The notes: generated by a model not told the origin, from the letters alone. 64,000 nt of DNA from an uncultured Muribaculaceae bacterium (GCA_910589425.1 CAJUSZ010000003.1:1-64000); one strand, 5' to 3'; shown: positions 43,469 to 52,100, numbered from the stretch's first letter. Numbers and translations are program-made.

Positions 43469-45499
43469 TCAGTTGGCAAAATCGACCGATACGCCGAGCA
43501 TCAGCCGTCTCGGATTGACCGGATAATGAGGCATCGAGAAGTATTCTTTTGAGAAAAGGCCTTGGTTCACATGGCTCCAGAGGACATAGAAGCGAACCTT
43601 GTAGAGACGCGCCGTCACGTATGCGTTGCAGAATGCATAATTGCCCACCTTCGTCTGATGCTGCGTATGGAATGTCATAGTGGCCGGTTGCAATTCAAGT
43701 CCATAATACCTTGTATACCAATCGCAATCCACTCCTATCTGAAGATCCAGCACCTTGAATGCCCTGAAATGCAGAAACATGTTGCTGTATATGGACAATG
43801 CCGGCAACGGTATGACATCGGCATTGGATGTGGCCTGATACGTGATAGTGTTGTTCCAGTTCCATATTCCGAATTTCAGCTTCTGGTCGAGTGTGGCAGA
43901 AAACACCTGCACACTGCCGCCATACTGCGATGGCATGGATGAGGAATCGAAATAGACATAGTTCTGCAAATTCTCCACTCCCGCTCTCAGAACCGTTTTC
44001 GTCCAGGGGATCTGCAATTCACCCCCCACTCTGAAAGTCCGTATCTTCCCGAAATTATTGCTCCATATAAAATGGTTGGATATATATTTCTGAAGCAGAT
44101 AAGGCACAGCCTGATTCCGGAAATATCCGTATGCACGGATCCCCACTGTGTCGCCGAGCATACGGAAACGCGCTGAGATGTCGCCGTTGATGTCTATGTC
44201 GCCGGCCACCGAACCGACAAGACCGAATTTCGCATCCGCGTTGTATTTTATGATGCTTCCCTTCTGCTTGTTTATCCGGCCTCCTACCCAGAGGAGATTG
44301 GATGTGGCATGCGGATCGATCCACTCAGTGGGATAGGGAGTAACTTCCGACTCTTTATTGACCACAGTGTATTCGTCGGGGTTCACCTGGCTGTAGTTGC
44401 GGTATTCATAAGTCGCATAAGCTGCGATTCCGAACTTCGCCCATTTCTTGAATCCCTCTATCATCGAGATCCCTACGGTGTTGGATAGAGTCCAATACCT
44501 TGTATTGTCCACCGTCCTGTCGGCATTGAAAAAGGAATTGCTCCAGTATTCCCTGCCTTGTTCGCCATTGTAGTTGGTAAATTCATGATGACCCGAACGA
44601 TAATCAAGCGAATACAGGATTTTGGTAACAGGCACATATATTCTTCTGGAAAGCGTGTCGTTGACCTGTTCCTCCTCCCAGTAACCGATCTTATAGGCAT
44701 GGTTCATGTAAAACTCTGATCCGTTAAGGCGGTTCTGAGCCTGAGTCAGCCTTGTCGGAATGCTTTTTGACTCAATCTTATCATCACCTCCCTGAAGCTC
44801 TCCTGGATCGGTGATATAAAGATCGTCGGTTATTCCGCCGTTTGCCTTGATGGCTGTGTTGAATCTGTTGAAGAACGCCTGCGCCTCATATCTGTCGCCA
44901 AGATAATAGAACGACAAGCCGAAGTTGAAATTTTTCGCAGCCTGATTCTCATAGCATCCCTTGGAATGGATATAGTCGATATGCGCTCCGACGCCTATCC
45001 GGCGGTTCACGTTTCCAGCGAATACGGCGTTGAGACGGTTTTGCGCATTCTCTTTGTTGCCTCCGAAATTATAGGAGAGAAGCGTGGTCGGCGTGTAGAC
45101 ATTATAGAATTTCTGCTTTGCAAAAGTCGGAATCCAGTGCGCAATGGCATCATCGAAGAAAAATTTCGAGAATCCCGGACGATTGAAAAATATCATGTTG
45201 ATTCCCTCTCCGCCGAGATTTCCCTGTGAGGCATACGCATCCGAGATCATCGACGGAATAGTCTGCCGCTGATAATTATAAGTCAATGTGTCTATAGTCG
45301 CCGGGAAATGAATTCCGAGAGGCAGATCCAAAGTCCAGGCGGAACCTTGTTTTTCCGGAGTTTCACGCTCGGTTGTCTTGCCGGGCTGGGTTGAGCCGCG
45401 GGACACTCCCTCGCGCTGAATTGTCTGCGCGAAAGATGAGGCTGCAAAAGCCGAAACCAGAATCGGCACAGCCACTGAAGCTACGGTTCGCTTAATCAT
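43469..45499 (-). CDS. Bacteroidota putative porin
   Basis: This 676-residue outer membrane protein has a signal peptide (about 1-24, FAASSFAQ) and a Thr/Glu-rich linker. A long beta-barrel with alternating aromatic residues follows, ending in a hydrophobic strand (RLMLGVSVDFAN). It matches the Bacteroidota putative porin family in its early LDLPLGIHFPATIDTLTYNY segment and conserved FNRPG region. No TonB box or plug is seen, so passive transport is likely. The substrate is unknown. Confidence 0.82.
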   Translation of the reverse strand: MIKRTVASVAVPILVSAFAASSFAQTIQREGVSRGSTQPGKTTERETPEKQGSAWTLDLPLGIHFPATIDTLTYNYQRQTIPSMISDAYASQGNLGGEGINMIFFNRPGFSKFFFDDAIAHWIPTFAKQKFYNVYTPTTLLSYNFGGNKENAQNRLNAVFAGNVNRRIGVGAHIDYIHSKGCYENQAAKNFNFGLSFYYLGDRYEAQAFFNRFNTAIKANGGITDDLYITDPGELQGGDDKIESKSIPTRLTQAQNRLNGSEFYMNHAYKIGYWEEEQVNDTLSRRIYVPVTKILYSLDYRSGHHEFTNYNGEQGREYWSNSFFNADRTVDNTRYWTLSNTVGISMIEGFKKWAKFGIAAYATYEYRNYSQVNPDEYTVVNKESEVTPYPTEWIDPHATSNLLWVGGRINKQKGSIIKYNADAKFGLVGSVAGDIDINGDISARFRMLGDTVGIRAYGYFRNQAVPYLLQKYISNHFIWSNNFGKIRTFRVGGELQIPWTKTVLRAGVENLQNYVYFDSSSMPSQYGGSVQVFSATLDQKLKFGIWNWNNTITYQATSNADVIPLPALSIYSNMFLHFRAFKVLDLQIGVDCDWYTRYYGLELQPATMTFHTQHQTKVGNYAFCNAYVTARLYKVRFYVLWSHVNQGLFSKEYFSMPHYPVNPRRLMLGVSVDFAN

Positions 45500-45643
45500 G
45501 GCGCGAAGTTACAAAATAATTCGCAAAGCCTCAACTTTCAGCAACGGATGCGTGAGTCAAAACATCTCCGCTTATCCTCACGGCATGGTTGACCGCGGGA
45601 TAAACGGAGATTATTCAGACTGTATCCAGATCTCCAGGCAGCA

Positions 45644-46540
45644 TCAGACAAGACGCCCGATCCATTTATCCCGGTCGCCGGGCAGAAGATCCACCACAGG
45701 GATCTCGATCATCGTGTAGCATCCTGGCCGCAGACGCATCGACGCACGGGCCACACAGACAAGCACCTGACCCGTAAGAGCCGGGTTATTGATCTTCATA
45801 TCGAATTCAAAAAGCTGATTCTGCGTCTTTCCGCTGACTCCTTTTCTGACAAGATTCACTCCGTGGCCCATATCCTTCACCTCATCGACACTGTCAACAG
45901 CAAACACGTGGGTTTCATCCGACGCGAAATAGGGATCGGCCTTGATCGCCTTGGCTACATTGTCAAGCTCATGTCCCGGAAGCAACTCCACATAGACCAT
46001 ACGTCTGTGAATGCCGGTTCCTGTCGGGATTGTCATAGAAAGAGCGTTGGCTACTCCTTCTATCGCCTTGACCGCGACGGTGTGTCCCATACTCATTCCC
46101 GGGCCGAAATTCGTATATGTCAGACCTTTCGGAGCTACAGCCTCCAGCAACGTCCTGACAATGGAATCGCTGCCTGGATCCCAGCCCGCAGAAATCACGC
46201 TCACAGCTCCGTGGGCAATCGCGGCACGGCTCAGAGAGTCGCGCAAAGCCGGAATCCGGGTATGGATATCAAAACTGTCTACCGTATTTATGCCGAGCGC
46301 GAGAATGTCGCGTGCGGTCTCTTCCACTTTCCGGGTCGGAGTGGCAAGAATAGCGACATCCACATCGGAAAGATCGCGTATATTGCCCACCACCGGAATT
46401 GCAGCCGGGATTCCTGCGCGGTCCGACGGATCACGCCTGACAACTCCCGCTATTTCAAAATCCGGCGCGGCCTCGAGAGCCTCAAGAGCGAAATGCCCGA
46501 TGTTGCCGTAGCCGACTACGGCTGCTCTGATCTTTTTCAT
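45644..46540 (-). CDS. ddh: meso-diaminopimelate dehydrogenase
   Basis: Ddh reductively aminates tetrahydrodipicolinate to meso-DAP in one NADPH-dependent step, serving lysine and peptidoglycan synthesis. The 298-residue protein has the Rossmann AAVVGYGNIGHFALEAL, the VDSFDIHTRIP region, SVISAGWDPGSDSIVRTL, GPGMSMGHTVAVKAI and ETHVFAVD. Ddh is phylogenetically patchy but common in Bacteroidales. It is monocistronic, with a -7-like TAACTTTG on the minus strand upstream. Confidence 0.94.
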   Translation of the reverse strand: MKKIRAAVVGYGNIGHFALEALEAAPDFEIAGVVRRDPSDRAGIPAAIPVVGNIRDLSDVDVAILATPTRKVEETARDILALGINTVDSFDIHTRIPALRDSLSRAAIAHGAVSVISAGWDPGSDSIVRTLLEAVAPKGLTYTNFGPGMSMGHTVAVKAIEGVANALSMTIPTGTGIHRRMVYVELLPGHELDNVAKAIKADPYFASDETHVFAVDSVDEVKDMGHGVNLVRKGVSGKTQNQLFEFDMKINNPALTGQVLVCVARASMRLRPGCYTMIEIPVVDLLPGDRDKWIGRLV

Positions 46541-46627
46541 AAATCTATAAGAGTATGTTTAAAAATATGCAACACATGCCGACATTCCTGAAGATCAAGC
46601 AGAATCTTAACAGAAAAGTTCGACACA

Positions 46628-46635
46628 CAAAGTTA
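46628..46635 (-). promoter_or_regulatory. -7 element of ddh
   Basis: On the minus strand TAACTTTG lies about 90 bp upstream of the ddh start. The leader contains AGAGTATGTTTAAAAAT (46550-46566), related to other leader motifs in this window. Confidence 0.5.
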
Positions 46636-46719
46636 ACAATTTTTTTCAGTTTTTTATCATGGGTCCGACCATATTTTTCTTTTTCACGGCACGAAGCCGG
46701 TGCTTTGCAAAACTTTTGC

Positions 46720-46727
46720 TAACTTTG
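46720..46727 (+). promoter_or_regulatory. -7 element of pheS
   Basis: TAACTTTG lies 70 bp upstream of the chosen pheS start. The leader carries a 6-bp hairpin (CCGGCA at 46741-46746 with TGCCGG at 46751-46756). Confidence 0.55.
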
Positions 46728-46796
46728 CAGTTAATTATGCCCGGCAACAATGCCGGTGGATTTAAAGGTTCAACCGTACCACACACTTATCATTAC

Positions 46797-47822
46797 ATGA
46801 TAGATAAAATAAACGCACTCAAAGCAGAAATAGAGAACCTGACAGCATCAACCCCGGAAGAGGCTGAACAGCTTCGTATAAAATACCTAAGCAAAAAGGG
46901 ATCCGTAAGCTTACTGTTCAATGACTTCCGCACTGTCCCGGCTGAAGAGAAACGCGAGGTAGGCCAGCTGCTCAACCAGCTTAAGAATATGGCCACGGAA
47001 AAGATCAACCTGCTCAAGCAGCAGGCAGCCTCTACGGCCGACAACGCTCCGGCAGACATTGACCTCACGCGCACAGCCACGCGGCTTCCCCTCGGCACAC
47101 GCCATCCACTTTCCCTCGTCAAGAACGAAATCATCGACATATTCGGCCGCATGGGTTTCACCATAGCCGAGGGGCCTGAGATCGAAGACGACTGGCATGT
47201 CTTCTCCTCCCTAAATTTCCCGCCCGACCATCCAGCGAGAGACATGCAGGACACATTCTTTATCTCCCGCAATCCGGTGGATGTGTTGCTTCGCACCCAC
47301 ACATCCTCAGTCCAGACCCGCGTGATGGAGAATACACAGCCTCCGATCCGCATTGTATGCCCCGGACGCGTCTACCGCAACGAGGCGATATCAGCCCGCG
47401 CACATTGCTTCTTCCACCAGGTGGAGGGACTATACATAGACCGTAATGTCTCTTTCGCGGATCTCAAACAGGCCCTGCTCTATTTTGCAAGGCAGATGTT
47501 CGGACCCGAAACAAAAATAAGACTCCGTCCAAGCTATTTCCCCTTTACCGAGCCATCGGCTGAAATGGACATCAGCTGCGATCTCTGCGGAGGCAAAGGC
47601 TGCGCGTTCTGCAAGGGCACCGGATGGGTAGAGATCCTCGGATGCGGCATGGTGGATCCGAACGTGCTTGAATCCTGCGGAATCGACTCCAAGGAATTCA
47701 CCGGTTACGCTTTCGGCATGGGAGTTGAGAGAATCGCAAATCTCAAATACCGTGTGAAAGATCTCCGGATGTTCTCAGAAAACGACCTGCGTTTCCTGCG
47801 CGAGTTCGAGGCTGCACATTGA
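46797..47822 (+). CDS. pheS: phenylalanyl-tRNA synthetase alpha subunit
   Basis: PheS is the catalytic subunit of the tetrameric PheRS. The 341-residue protein begins with the coiled-coil tRNA-binding arm (MIDKINALKAEIENL), followed by class II motif 1 near GRMGFTIAEGPEIEDDWHVF (by ends), HTSSVQTRVM, motif 2 GRVYRNEAISARAHCFFHQ, the cysteine-containing insert CDLCGGKGCAFC and motif 3 GMGVERIANLKY. pheT is not adjacent, as usual in Bacteroidota. nth starts 17 bp after its stop. Confidence 0.96.
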   Translation: MIDKINALKAEIENLTASTPEEAEQLRIKYLSKKGSVSLLFNDFRTVPAEEKREVGQLLNQLKNMATEKINLLKQQAASTADNAPADIDLTRTATRLPLGTRHPLSLVKNEIIDIFGRMGFTIAEGPEIEDDWHVFSSLNFPPDHPARDMQDTFFISRNPVDVLLRTHTSSVQTRVMENTQPPIRIVCPGRVYRNEAISARAHCFFHQVEGLYIDRNVSFADLKQALLYFARQMFGPETKIRLRPSYFPFTEPSAEMDISCDLCGGKGCAFCKGTGWVEILGCGMVDPNVLESCGIDSKEFTGYAFGMGVERIANLKYRVKDLRMFSENDLRFLREFEAAH

Positions 47823-47839
47823 CCTCCACACAGAACATT

Positions 47840-48487
47840 ATGACAACCAAGGCGCGATATGAGGGAGTTACCGAATGGTTCTCGGCCAACATGCCGGAGC
47901 CGCAGACAGAACTTCATTACGACACACCGTTCCATCTGCTTCTGGCAGTGATCCTCTCGGCCCAATGCACCGACAAGCGTGTGAATATGGTTACCCCTCC
48001 CCTATTCGACGCCTATCCGACACCAGAGAGTCTGGCCGCAGCCACTGAAGAGGAAGTGTTCCCATTCATCAAAAGCGTGACTTTTCCCAACAACAAGACG
48101 CGCCACCTGATCAATGCCGCCCGGACACTTTGCGATGAGTTCGGGGGAGAGATGCCTTCGGATATAGACTCCCTGATGAAACTTCCAGGCGTAGGGAGAA
48201 AGACCGCGAACGTGATGCTTGCCGTGGTGTGGAACAAGGCGGCGATGGCCGTGGACACCCATGTGTTTCGCGTCAGCAACCGTATCGGACTTACAATCGA
48301 CAGTAAAACTCCGCTTGAGACAGAGAAAACTCTTGTCAGACATTTTCCGGCGGATCTTCTTCCCAAAGCCCACCATTGGCTGATCCTGCACGGAAGATAT
48401 GTCTGCACTGCCCGAAAGCCAAAATGTCCGGAATGCGGTATAAGACCCTTTTGCCGGCAATGGGAGAAGTCCCACAAAAACGACTGA
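47840..48487 (+). CDS. nth: endonuclease III
   Basis: Nth is a DNA glycosylase/AP lyase for oxidised pyrimidines. The 215-residue protein shows the helix-hairpin-helix LPGVGRKTANVML with the catalytic lysine, the catalytic Asp in VDTHVFRVSNRIGL, and a C-terminal [4Fe-4S] loop with spacing C-x6-C-x2-C-x5-C. ATG 47840 is chosen; an in-frame TTG at 47819 overlaps the pheS stop. A hairpin terminator follows at 48531. Confidence 0.95.
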   Translation: MTTKARYEGVTEWFSANMPEPQTELHYDTPFHLLLAVILSAQCTDKRVNMVTPPLFDAYPTPESLAAATEEEVFPFIKSVTFPNNKTRHLINAARTLCDEFGGEMPSDIDSLMKLPGVGRKTANVMLAVVWNKAAMAVDTHVFRVSNRIGLTIDSKTPLETEKTLVRHFPADLLPKAHHWLILHGRYVCTARKPKCPECGIRPFCRQWEKSHKND

Positions 48488-48530
48488 GACAAAGCATCCT
48501 ACTGTAAACTTAATAAAACCTGAGCATAAT

Positions 48531-48572
48531 GCCGGGGCCGATCCGATAGCCGGATCAGTTCCCGGCCATTTT
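48531..48572 (+). terminator. two-helix terminator after nth
   Basis: Outer helix GCCGGG/CCCGGC (48531-48536 with 48561-48566) and inner helix GATCCG/CGGATC (48540-48545 with 48551-48556) are followed by CATTTTC. Confidence 0.7.
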
Positions 48573-48678
48573 CATGAACCGGCTACAGCTGTTATCATCA
48601 AAAACGGCCATCGACCCATTAGCAGCTTAGAAATCACCATCGAGACTGCAACATAATCGGGTTTTCTGCGTCATATAA

Positions 48679-49218
48679 ATGTTTCAGCACTTTTCAGACG
48701 CCGGGACAGTAATGACCGAAGAGGATTTCAACATACTTACACGGCCGCTGCATCCCAAGATGTATGCCTGCGCTTTCATGATGCTGCGCTCCCAGGATGC
48801 TGCCGCCGACTGCGTGCAGGACACATTGCTCCGTCTTTGGGAATCGCGCAGCCGGCTTGCCGAGATCGAGAAGCCAGAGGCTTACTGCATGACGGCTGTG
48901 AAACGCCAGGCCCTCGACTCACTCAGGCGCAACGGGAGAATACCTCAGACCGTCAATGAGATAGATAACGTCGAGATTCCAGAGGACCTTACACCCCACG
49001 ACATTGCCGAGGCCCGCGATGATCTGGCGTTGGTCAGAAAACTACTGACCCAACTTGCTCCCCGCCAGAGGGAAGTGGTGGAACTCAGTGCCATAAACGG
49101 CCTCGACAATTCAGAGATCGCACAGACAACAGGAATGAGCGACGAAAATGTAAGAGTCCTTCTATCCCGTGGAAGGTCAAAAATTCGGGAGCTTTTTAGA
49201 TCCAAATCAAACCACTGA
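48679..49218 (+). CDS. ECF-type RNA polymerase sigma factor
   Basis: This 179-residue sigma-70 family protein has region 2 at about 20-90 (MYACAFMMLRSQDAAADCVQDTLLRLWE by its ends, then AYCMTAVKRQALDSLRR). Region 4 spans about 120-172 (LTQLAPRQREVVELSAINGLDNSEIAQTTGMSDENVRVLLSRGR by its ends LAPRQREVVEL and VRVLLSRGR). ATG 48679 or 48712 could start it. It heads an operon with a predicted single-pass membrane protein and a DUF4252 protein, a layout of sigma, anti-sigma and output protein. Confidence 0.9.
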   Translation: MFQHFSDAGTVMTEEDFNILTRPLHPKMYACAFMMLRSQDAAADCVQDTLLRLWESRSRLAEIEKPEAYCMTAVKRQALDSLRRNGRIPQTVNEIDNVEIPEDLTPHDIAEARDDLALVRKLLTQLAPRQREVVELSAINGLDNSEIAQTTGMSDENVRVLLSRGRSKIRELFRSKSNH

Positions 49219-49236
49219 CAACCAACCAATTCAAAT

Positions 49237-50037
49237 ATGCACACAACGCATCAACGACATTTTGATTCCGAAAGGACATCCCGGCTTATCGAACTATGGT
49301 TTGCCGCGGAAATCGATCCTGCGGATGAACATGAGCTTCATGAGATAGCACGGGACTATGTTTCCAGAAACGGATCCCCGGCAGATCTCACGTTCGACGC
49401 CGATCTGCGTCTGGTCGCATCTATGTGCAGATTGGCTGACACTCCGGAAATCACTTTCCCGGAAGGACTTTCATCCCGTCTTGACAAAGCTGTCGCTGAT
49501 GCCGCCTCCCGATCCAGACGTGCCCTTTTCCGCCGCAGGATCATGATAGGAGCGGCGGCTTCGGTAGCGTTGCTGCTTGCATCGGCAATCGGCCTGGATC
49601 TGACATACGACAGTCAGCCGCAGCCGATCCTCGCCAAAGCTGAAAAAACTGTAACCGAAACGATGGAATCCCATCCAGCCAATGTCCGTGAACGCCGGTC
49701 AGGCAACATTATATCCCGACAGACCGCTCCATCGACCCCGGCACGACGGCAAAAGACCAATGTCAGCGCAATAAATACACAATACACGGATACACCTGTT
49801 GCCGGAGATGCAGCTGTTATTCCAGGTTCCGTCGAAACATCTGCAAGCGATCCAGTATTCCTTCCAGCCTCAGCCACTCTCCCCGCTGAACGGGACGACG
49901 ATTCCGTTCTCCTCGCTTCGTTGTCGATAGGCCGCTCCACCAGCAATATAGATGAAATCTACAGCGACAGCGAACAGAGTATGGCACGGGTGGCTCTGCT
50001 TCTCGAAGACATATTCGACTCGGCCGGTTTCGAATGA
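49237..50037 (+). CDS. single-pass membrane protein, candidate anti-sigma factor
   Basis: This 266-residue protein has a cytoplasmic acidic/helical part (about 1-98), a basic stretch RRALFRRR, one membrane segment (about 103-121) and a Ser/Thr/Pro-rich periplasmic tail. The last 30 residues form a helix (SDSEQSMARVALLLEDIF). I recognise no named domain. Its topology and position 18 bp after an ECF sigma gene suggest a membrane anti-sigma factor (inference). The same operon continues with a DUF4252 gene. Confidence 0.65.
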   Translation: MHTTHQRHFDSERTSRLIELWFAAEIDPADEHELHEIARDYVSRNGSPADLTFDADLRLVASMCRLADTPEITFPEGLSSRLDKAVADAASRSRRALFRRRIMIGAAASVALLLASAIGLDLTYDSQPQPILAKAEKTVTETMESHPANVRERRSGNIISRQTAPSTPARRQKTNVSAINTQYTDTPVAGDAAVIPGSVETSASDPVFLPASATLPAERDDDSVLLASLSIGRSTSNIDEIYSDSEQSMARVALLLEDIFDSAGFE

Positions 50038-50081
50038 ACTTCTACCAGACATTATGAGCTTGTAAAAACTACCATATAATT

Positions 50082-50555
50082 ATGAAAAATATAATAATCG
50101 CGATCATCATCGCCCTGACAGCGGCAATAAGCGCCATTGCCCGCAATGACCAGCCTGTATTCAAAGATGTCGCCACGATTCCGGGCGTAACCTACAGCTA
50201 CATCTCTCCGTCCATGCTCGCCACAATGGGCAACCGCACCATCAACACCAAATCGATCAGGATCTCAGCCAGCGAACTGTCTTCAATCGAAAGCATACGA
50301 ATCAACGGCACCACAGACCCGGTTCAGCAGGCCATGGGGATTGTGAAGAAAATCATAAAAAAAGAGAAACTTGAGACGCTGGCCACAAAATCCAACGGCG
50401 CCACCGGCTCATCCACATCCGTATTCGGACGCACCATGAAAGGAGGAAAGCACCTCAGCCATCTTCTGATGCTGGAAAGCTCTTCCTCAGGAACAATAAA
50501 CATCACTTATCTGACAGGAAAGATAAGCTTCAACTTCAACGACCTGAACTTCTGA
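50082..50555 (+). CDS. DUF4252 family secreted protein
   Basis: This 157-residue protein has a signal peptide (about 1-20, ISAIARN) and a DUF4252-like body: VTYSYISPSMLATMGN at the start, a central helix KIIKKEKLETLATKSNG, and LLMLESSSSGTINITYLTGKI at the end. DUF4252 proteins recur beside ECF sigma factors in Bacteroidetes. Function is unknown; it could be a sensed or sensing envelope component. Its last 20 bases overlap the convergent gene on the minus strand. Confidence 0.75.
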   Translation: MKNIIIAIIIALTAAISAIARNDQPVFKDVATIPGVTYSYISPSMLATMGNRTINTKSIRISASELSSIESIRINGTTDPVQQAMGIVKKIIKKEKLETLATKSNGATGSSTSVFGRTMKGGKHLSHLLMLESSSSGTINITYLTGKISFNFNDLNF

Positions 50556-50967
50556 GAGCTTGTTTGCCGGAATTGCGGTTGCGCATGATTATCCTGGCGA
50601 ATGATTCCGGAAGCCGCACATTGTAAAGATCGTATGCTTCCTCAAAAAGAGGTGCGATCTCTTCATCCCTGAAGCCCGCTATCCCGCAGCCTATGCGCGT
50701 AACGTAGAATGTGGTCTGATCCCATTCGCGGGCAAGCTCGATGAACTGATCCACGTATGGCTTGATCGTATCCACTCCTCCCTGCATTGTGGGTATGGCA
50801 TACGCCTGACCCTGAATTCCCACACCCTGCCCCATCACAGCCCCGAACTTCTCCAAAGCGACACGGGCGGCTCCTCCTGCATGAATGCCCTGCAGATTGC
50901 TTCCGAACACAAAAACTTCGTCCGGACCGAGACTCTCTATATTATCCGGCGTATATTCCTTATCCAT
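50536..50967 (-). CDS. A1S_2505-type macro-like domain protein
   Basis: This 143-residue cytosolic protein matches the A1S_2505-like family once labelled phage non-structural: the VFVFGSNLQGIHAGGAARVA block, GVGIQGQAYAIPTM, and FYVTRIGCGIAGFRDEEIAPLF by its ends. These glycine-rich loops resemble macro-domain ADP-ribose-binding loops, so ADP-ribose or nucleotide binding is plausible. It is monocistronic. The basic C-terminal tail is encoded in the 20-bp overlap with the DUF4252 gene. Confidence 0.72.
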   Translation of the reverse strand: MDKEYTPDNIESLGPDEVFVFGSNLQGIHAGGAARVALEKFGAVMGQGVGIQGQAYAIPTMQGGVDTIKPYVDQFIELAREWDQTTFYVTRIGCGIAGFRDEEIAPLFEEAYDLYNVRLPESFARIIMRNRNSGKQALRSSGR

Positions 50968-50985
50968 AACACTTGATTAATTTAA

Positions 50986-51015
50986 GGGAGATGCCGTTTT
51001 TTCGCCGCATCTCCC
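50986..51015 (-). terminator. terminator of the MarR-cupin operon
   Basis: A perfect 9-bp stem (GGGAGATGC, 50986-50994, with 51007-51015) lies 17 bp past the cupin stop on the minus strand. A modest T/A-rich tail follows. Confidence 0.65.
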
Positions 51016-51031
51016 TACATTAACGAGATAC

Positions 51032-51370
51032 TCAAAGATAATCCTCTCTGTGGGGAGTAAACACATCCACAACCTCACCACCGACGATCACTTCAAAAGA
51101 ATGAGGTGTGTTGCCAGGTATTGCATACGTATCCCCTGGATGCATGATGACATCTATTTTTTCATCGCCGTCTACGATAAGACGGTACTCTCCGGATATC
51201 ACATACCCGCATTGTTCGTGAGGATGAGTATGAAGAGTGGCAAAGTTCCCTTTGACATAGTTCATCTTTGTTACCATGGACTTCTCTCCTACAGCAAGCG
51301 AGTCAAGATTGACCCCCTTAAACGTCTTTTTTAGCGCATCTTCCCTGCGCACAAATACTTTTGTCTGCAT
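51032..51370 (-). CDS. cupin-domain protein
   Basis: This 112-residue single-domain cupin has metal-binding motif 1 in HTHPHEQCGYVISGEY (GX5HXH-type, His, His, Glu) and motif 2 in PGDTYAIPGNTPHSFE. It is followed by DVFTPHREDYL, typical of small cupins similar to those found near sugar or aromatic catabolism genes. Its start is separated by one base from the stop of the upstream MarR gene, so they are translated from one message. The ligand is unknown. Confidence 0.85.
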   Translation of the reverse strand: MQTKVFVRREDALKKTFKGVNLDSLAVGEKSMVTKMNYVKGNFATLHTHPHEQCGYVISGEYRLIVDGDEKIDVIMHPGDTYAIPGNTPHSFEVIVGGEVVDVFTPHREDYL

Positions 51371-51371
51371 T

Positions 51372-51899
51372 TTAATATAGTTCGTTACTTATTAACGATT
51401 TATCTAACGATAATTGTTCTCGCTTCTCCTTTATCTCCCGCACACGGTCAACCATCGATCTACGCGCGAGAGCTTTCTCCCAATCTGCTATTGCCGCCCA
51501 CAGGTCATTGTCGCATTCCGATGATACGGAATCAACAGCATACTCGACATCCCGGAGCTGAACAACCAATTTTTTATAAAGAAACATACCGTGTTCGGTC
51601 AATGATATCAGTGTCCGCCGTCTGTCCTCCTTGTCATCCATCTCCTGTATAATCCCGGCTTTCTTCATTTCCTTGACAATGGTACTTACCGAAGGATGCG
51701 TCTGCCCTATTCCCTTAGCTATGGAAGTTACGTTCTGGGGCTGCTCATAGATAAGAGAATAAAAGACAGGAAACCACTTGGGCTTTATATCTACCCCATA
51801 AAGCTCATAAATATCCGATGCATCCCGAGTCAGTATTTCCGTCAAAAACCTTAATCTACTTCCAATTGCCTTTTTCCCAGCATGCTCAAAAAAGTCCAT
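51372..51899 (-). CDS. MarR family transcriptional regulator
   Basis: This winged-helix repressor (175 residues from the ATG at 51899) has the recognition region QNVTSIAKGIGQTHPSVSTIVKEMKKAGII (by ends QNVTSIAKGIG and VKEMKKAGII) and the wing DKEDRRRTLISLTEHG. An in-frame TTG at 51938 overlaps the promoter and is rejected. A perfect palindrome sits just upstream, at the likely transcription start, suggesting autorepression. The only other gene in the operon is the cupin, which may sense or consume the inducer (inference). Confidence 0.88.
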   Translation of the reverse strand: MDFFEHAGKKAIGSRLRFLTEILTRDASDIYELYGVDIKPKWFPVFYSLIYEQPQNVTSIAKGIGQTHPSVSTIVKEMKKAGIIQEMDDKEDRRRTLISLTEHGMFLYKKLVVQLRDVEYAVDSVSSECDNDLWAAIADWEKALARRSMVDRVREIKEKREQLSLDKSLISNELY

Positions 51900-51921
51900 A
51901 TTCAAACTATTTAACCAGTTA

Positions 51922-51935
51922 CGTAATTGATTACG
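51922..51935 (-). promoter_or_regulatory. candidate MarR operator
   Basis: CGTAAT-TG-ATTACG is a perfect 6-bp-arm palindrome. It lies directly downstream of the -7 box and 23 bp before the marR start, a position where bound repressor would block initiation. Confidence 0.6.
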
Positions 51936-51966
51936 CAAAATTATAAATAATATTTAACTCTGCAAA
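51936..51966 (-). promoter_or_regulatory. promoter of the MarR-cupin operon
   Basis: On the minus strand a -33 TTTG (51963-51966) is followed after 19 bp by the -7 TAATTTTG (51936-51943), directly next to the palindrome. Confidence 0.75.
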
Positions 51967-52044
51967 AAATTTCTTTTGTTCTAAGAGCCACGATCATGCA
52001 CAAAAAAAATTGCATAATGCAAACCCGTTATTATATTGAATTTA

Positions 52045-52076
52045 TTTGCAATATTTCAACAATTTTACTATCTTTG
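52045..52076 (+). promoter_or_regulatory. promoter of the small lipoprotein-like gene
   Basis: A -33 TTTG (52045-52048) and a -7 TATCTTTG (52069-52076) are 20 bp apart. The start codon is 25 bp downstream. Confidence 0.75.
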
Positions 52077-52100
52077 CAAAAGATTTAAAATTTAACCATT

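Noticed and set aside
46659..46796. Upstream extension of pheS from 46659
   Set aside because: The extension includes the -7 promoter box and non-family residues; the ATG at 46797 gives the standard PheS start.
51899..51938. N-terminal extension of the MarR protein from TTG 51938
   Set aside because: It would place the start codon inside the -7 box and operator; the ATG at 51899 fits the family.
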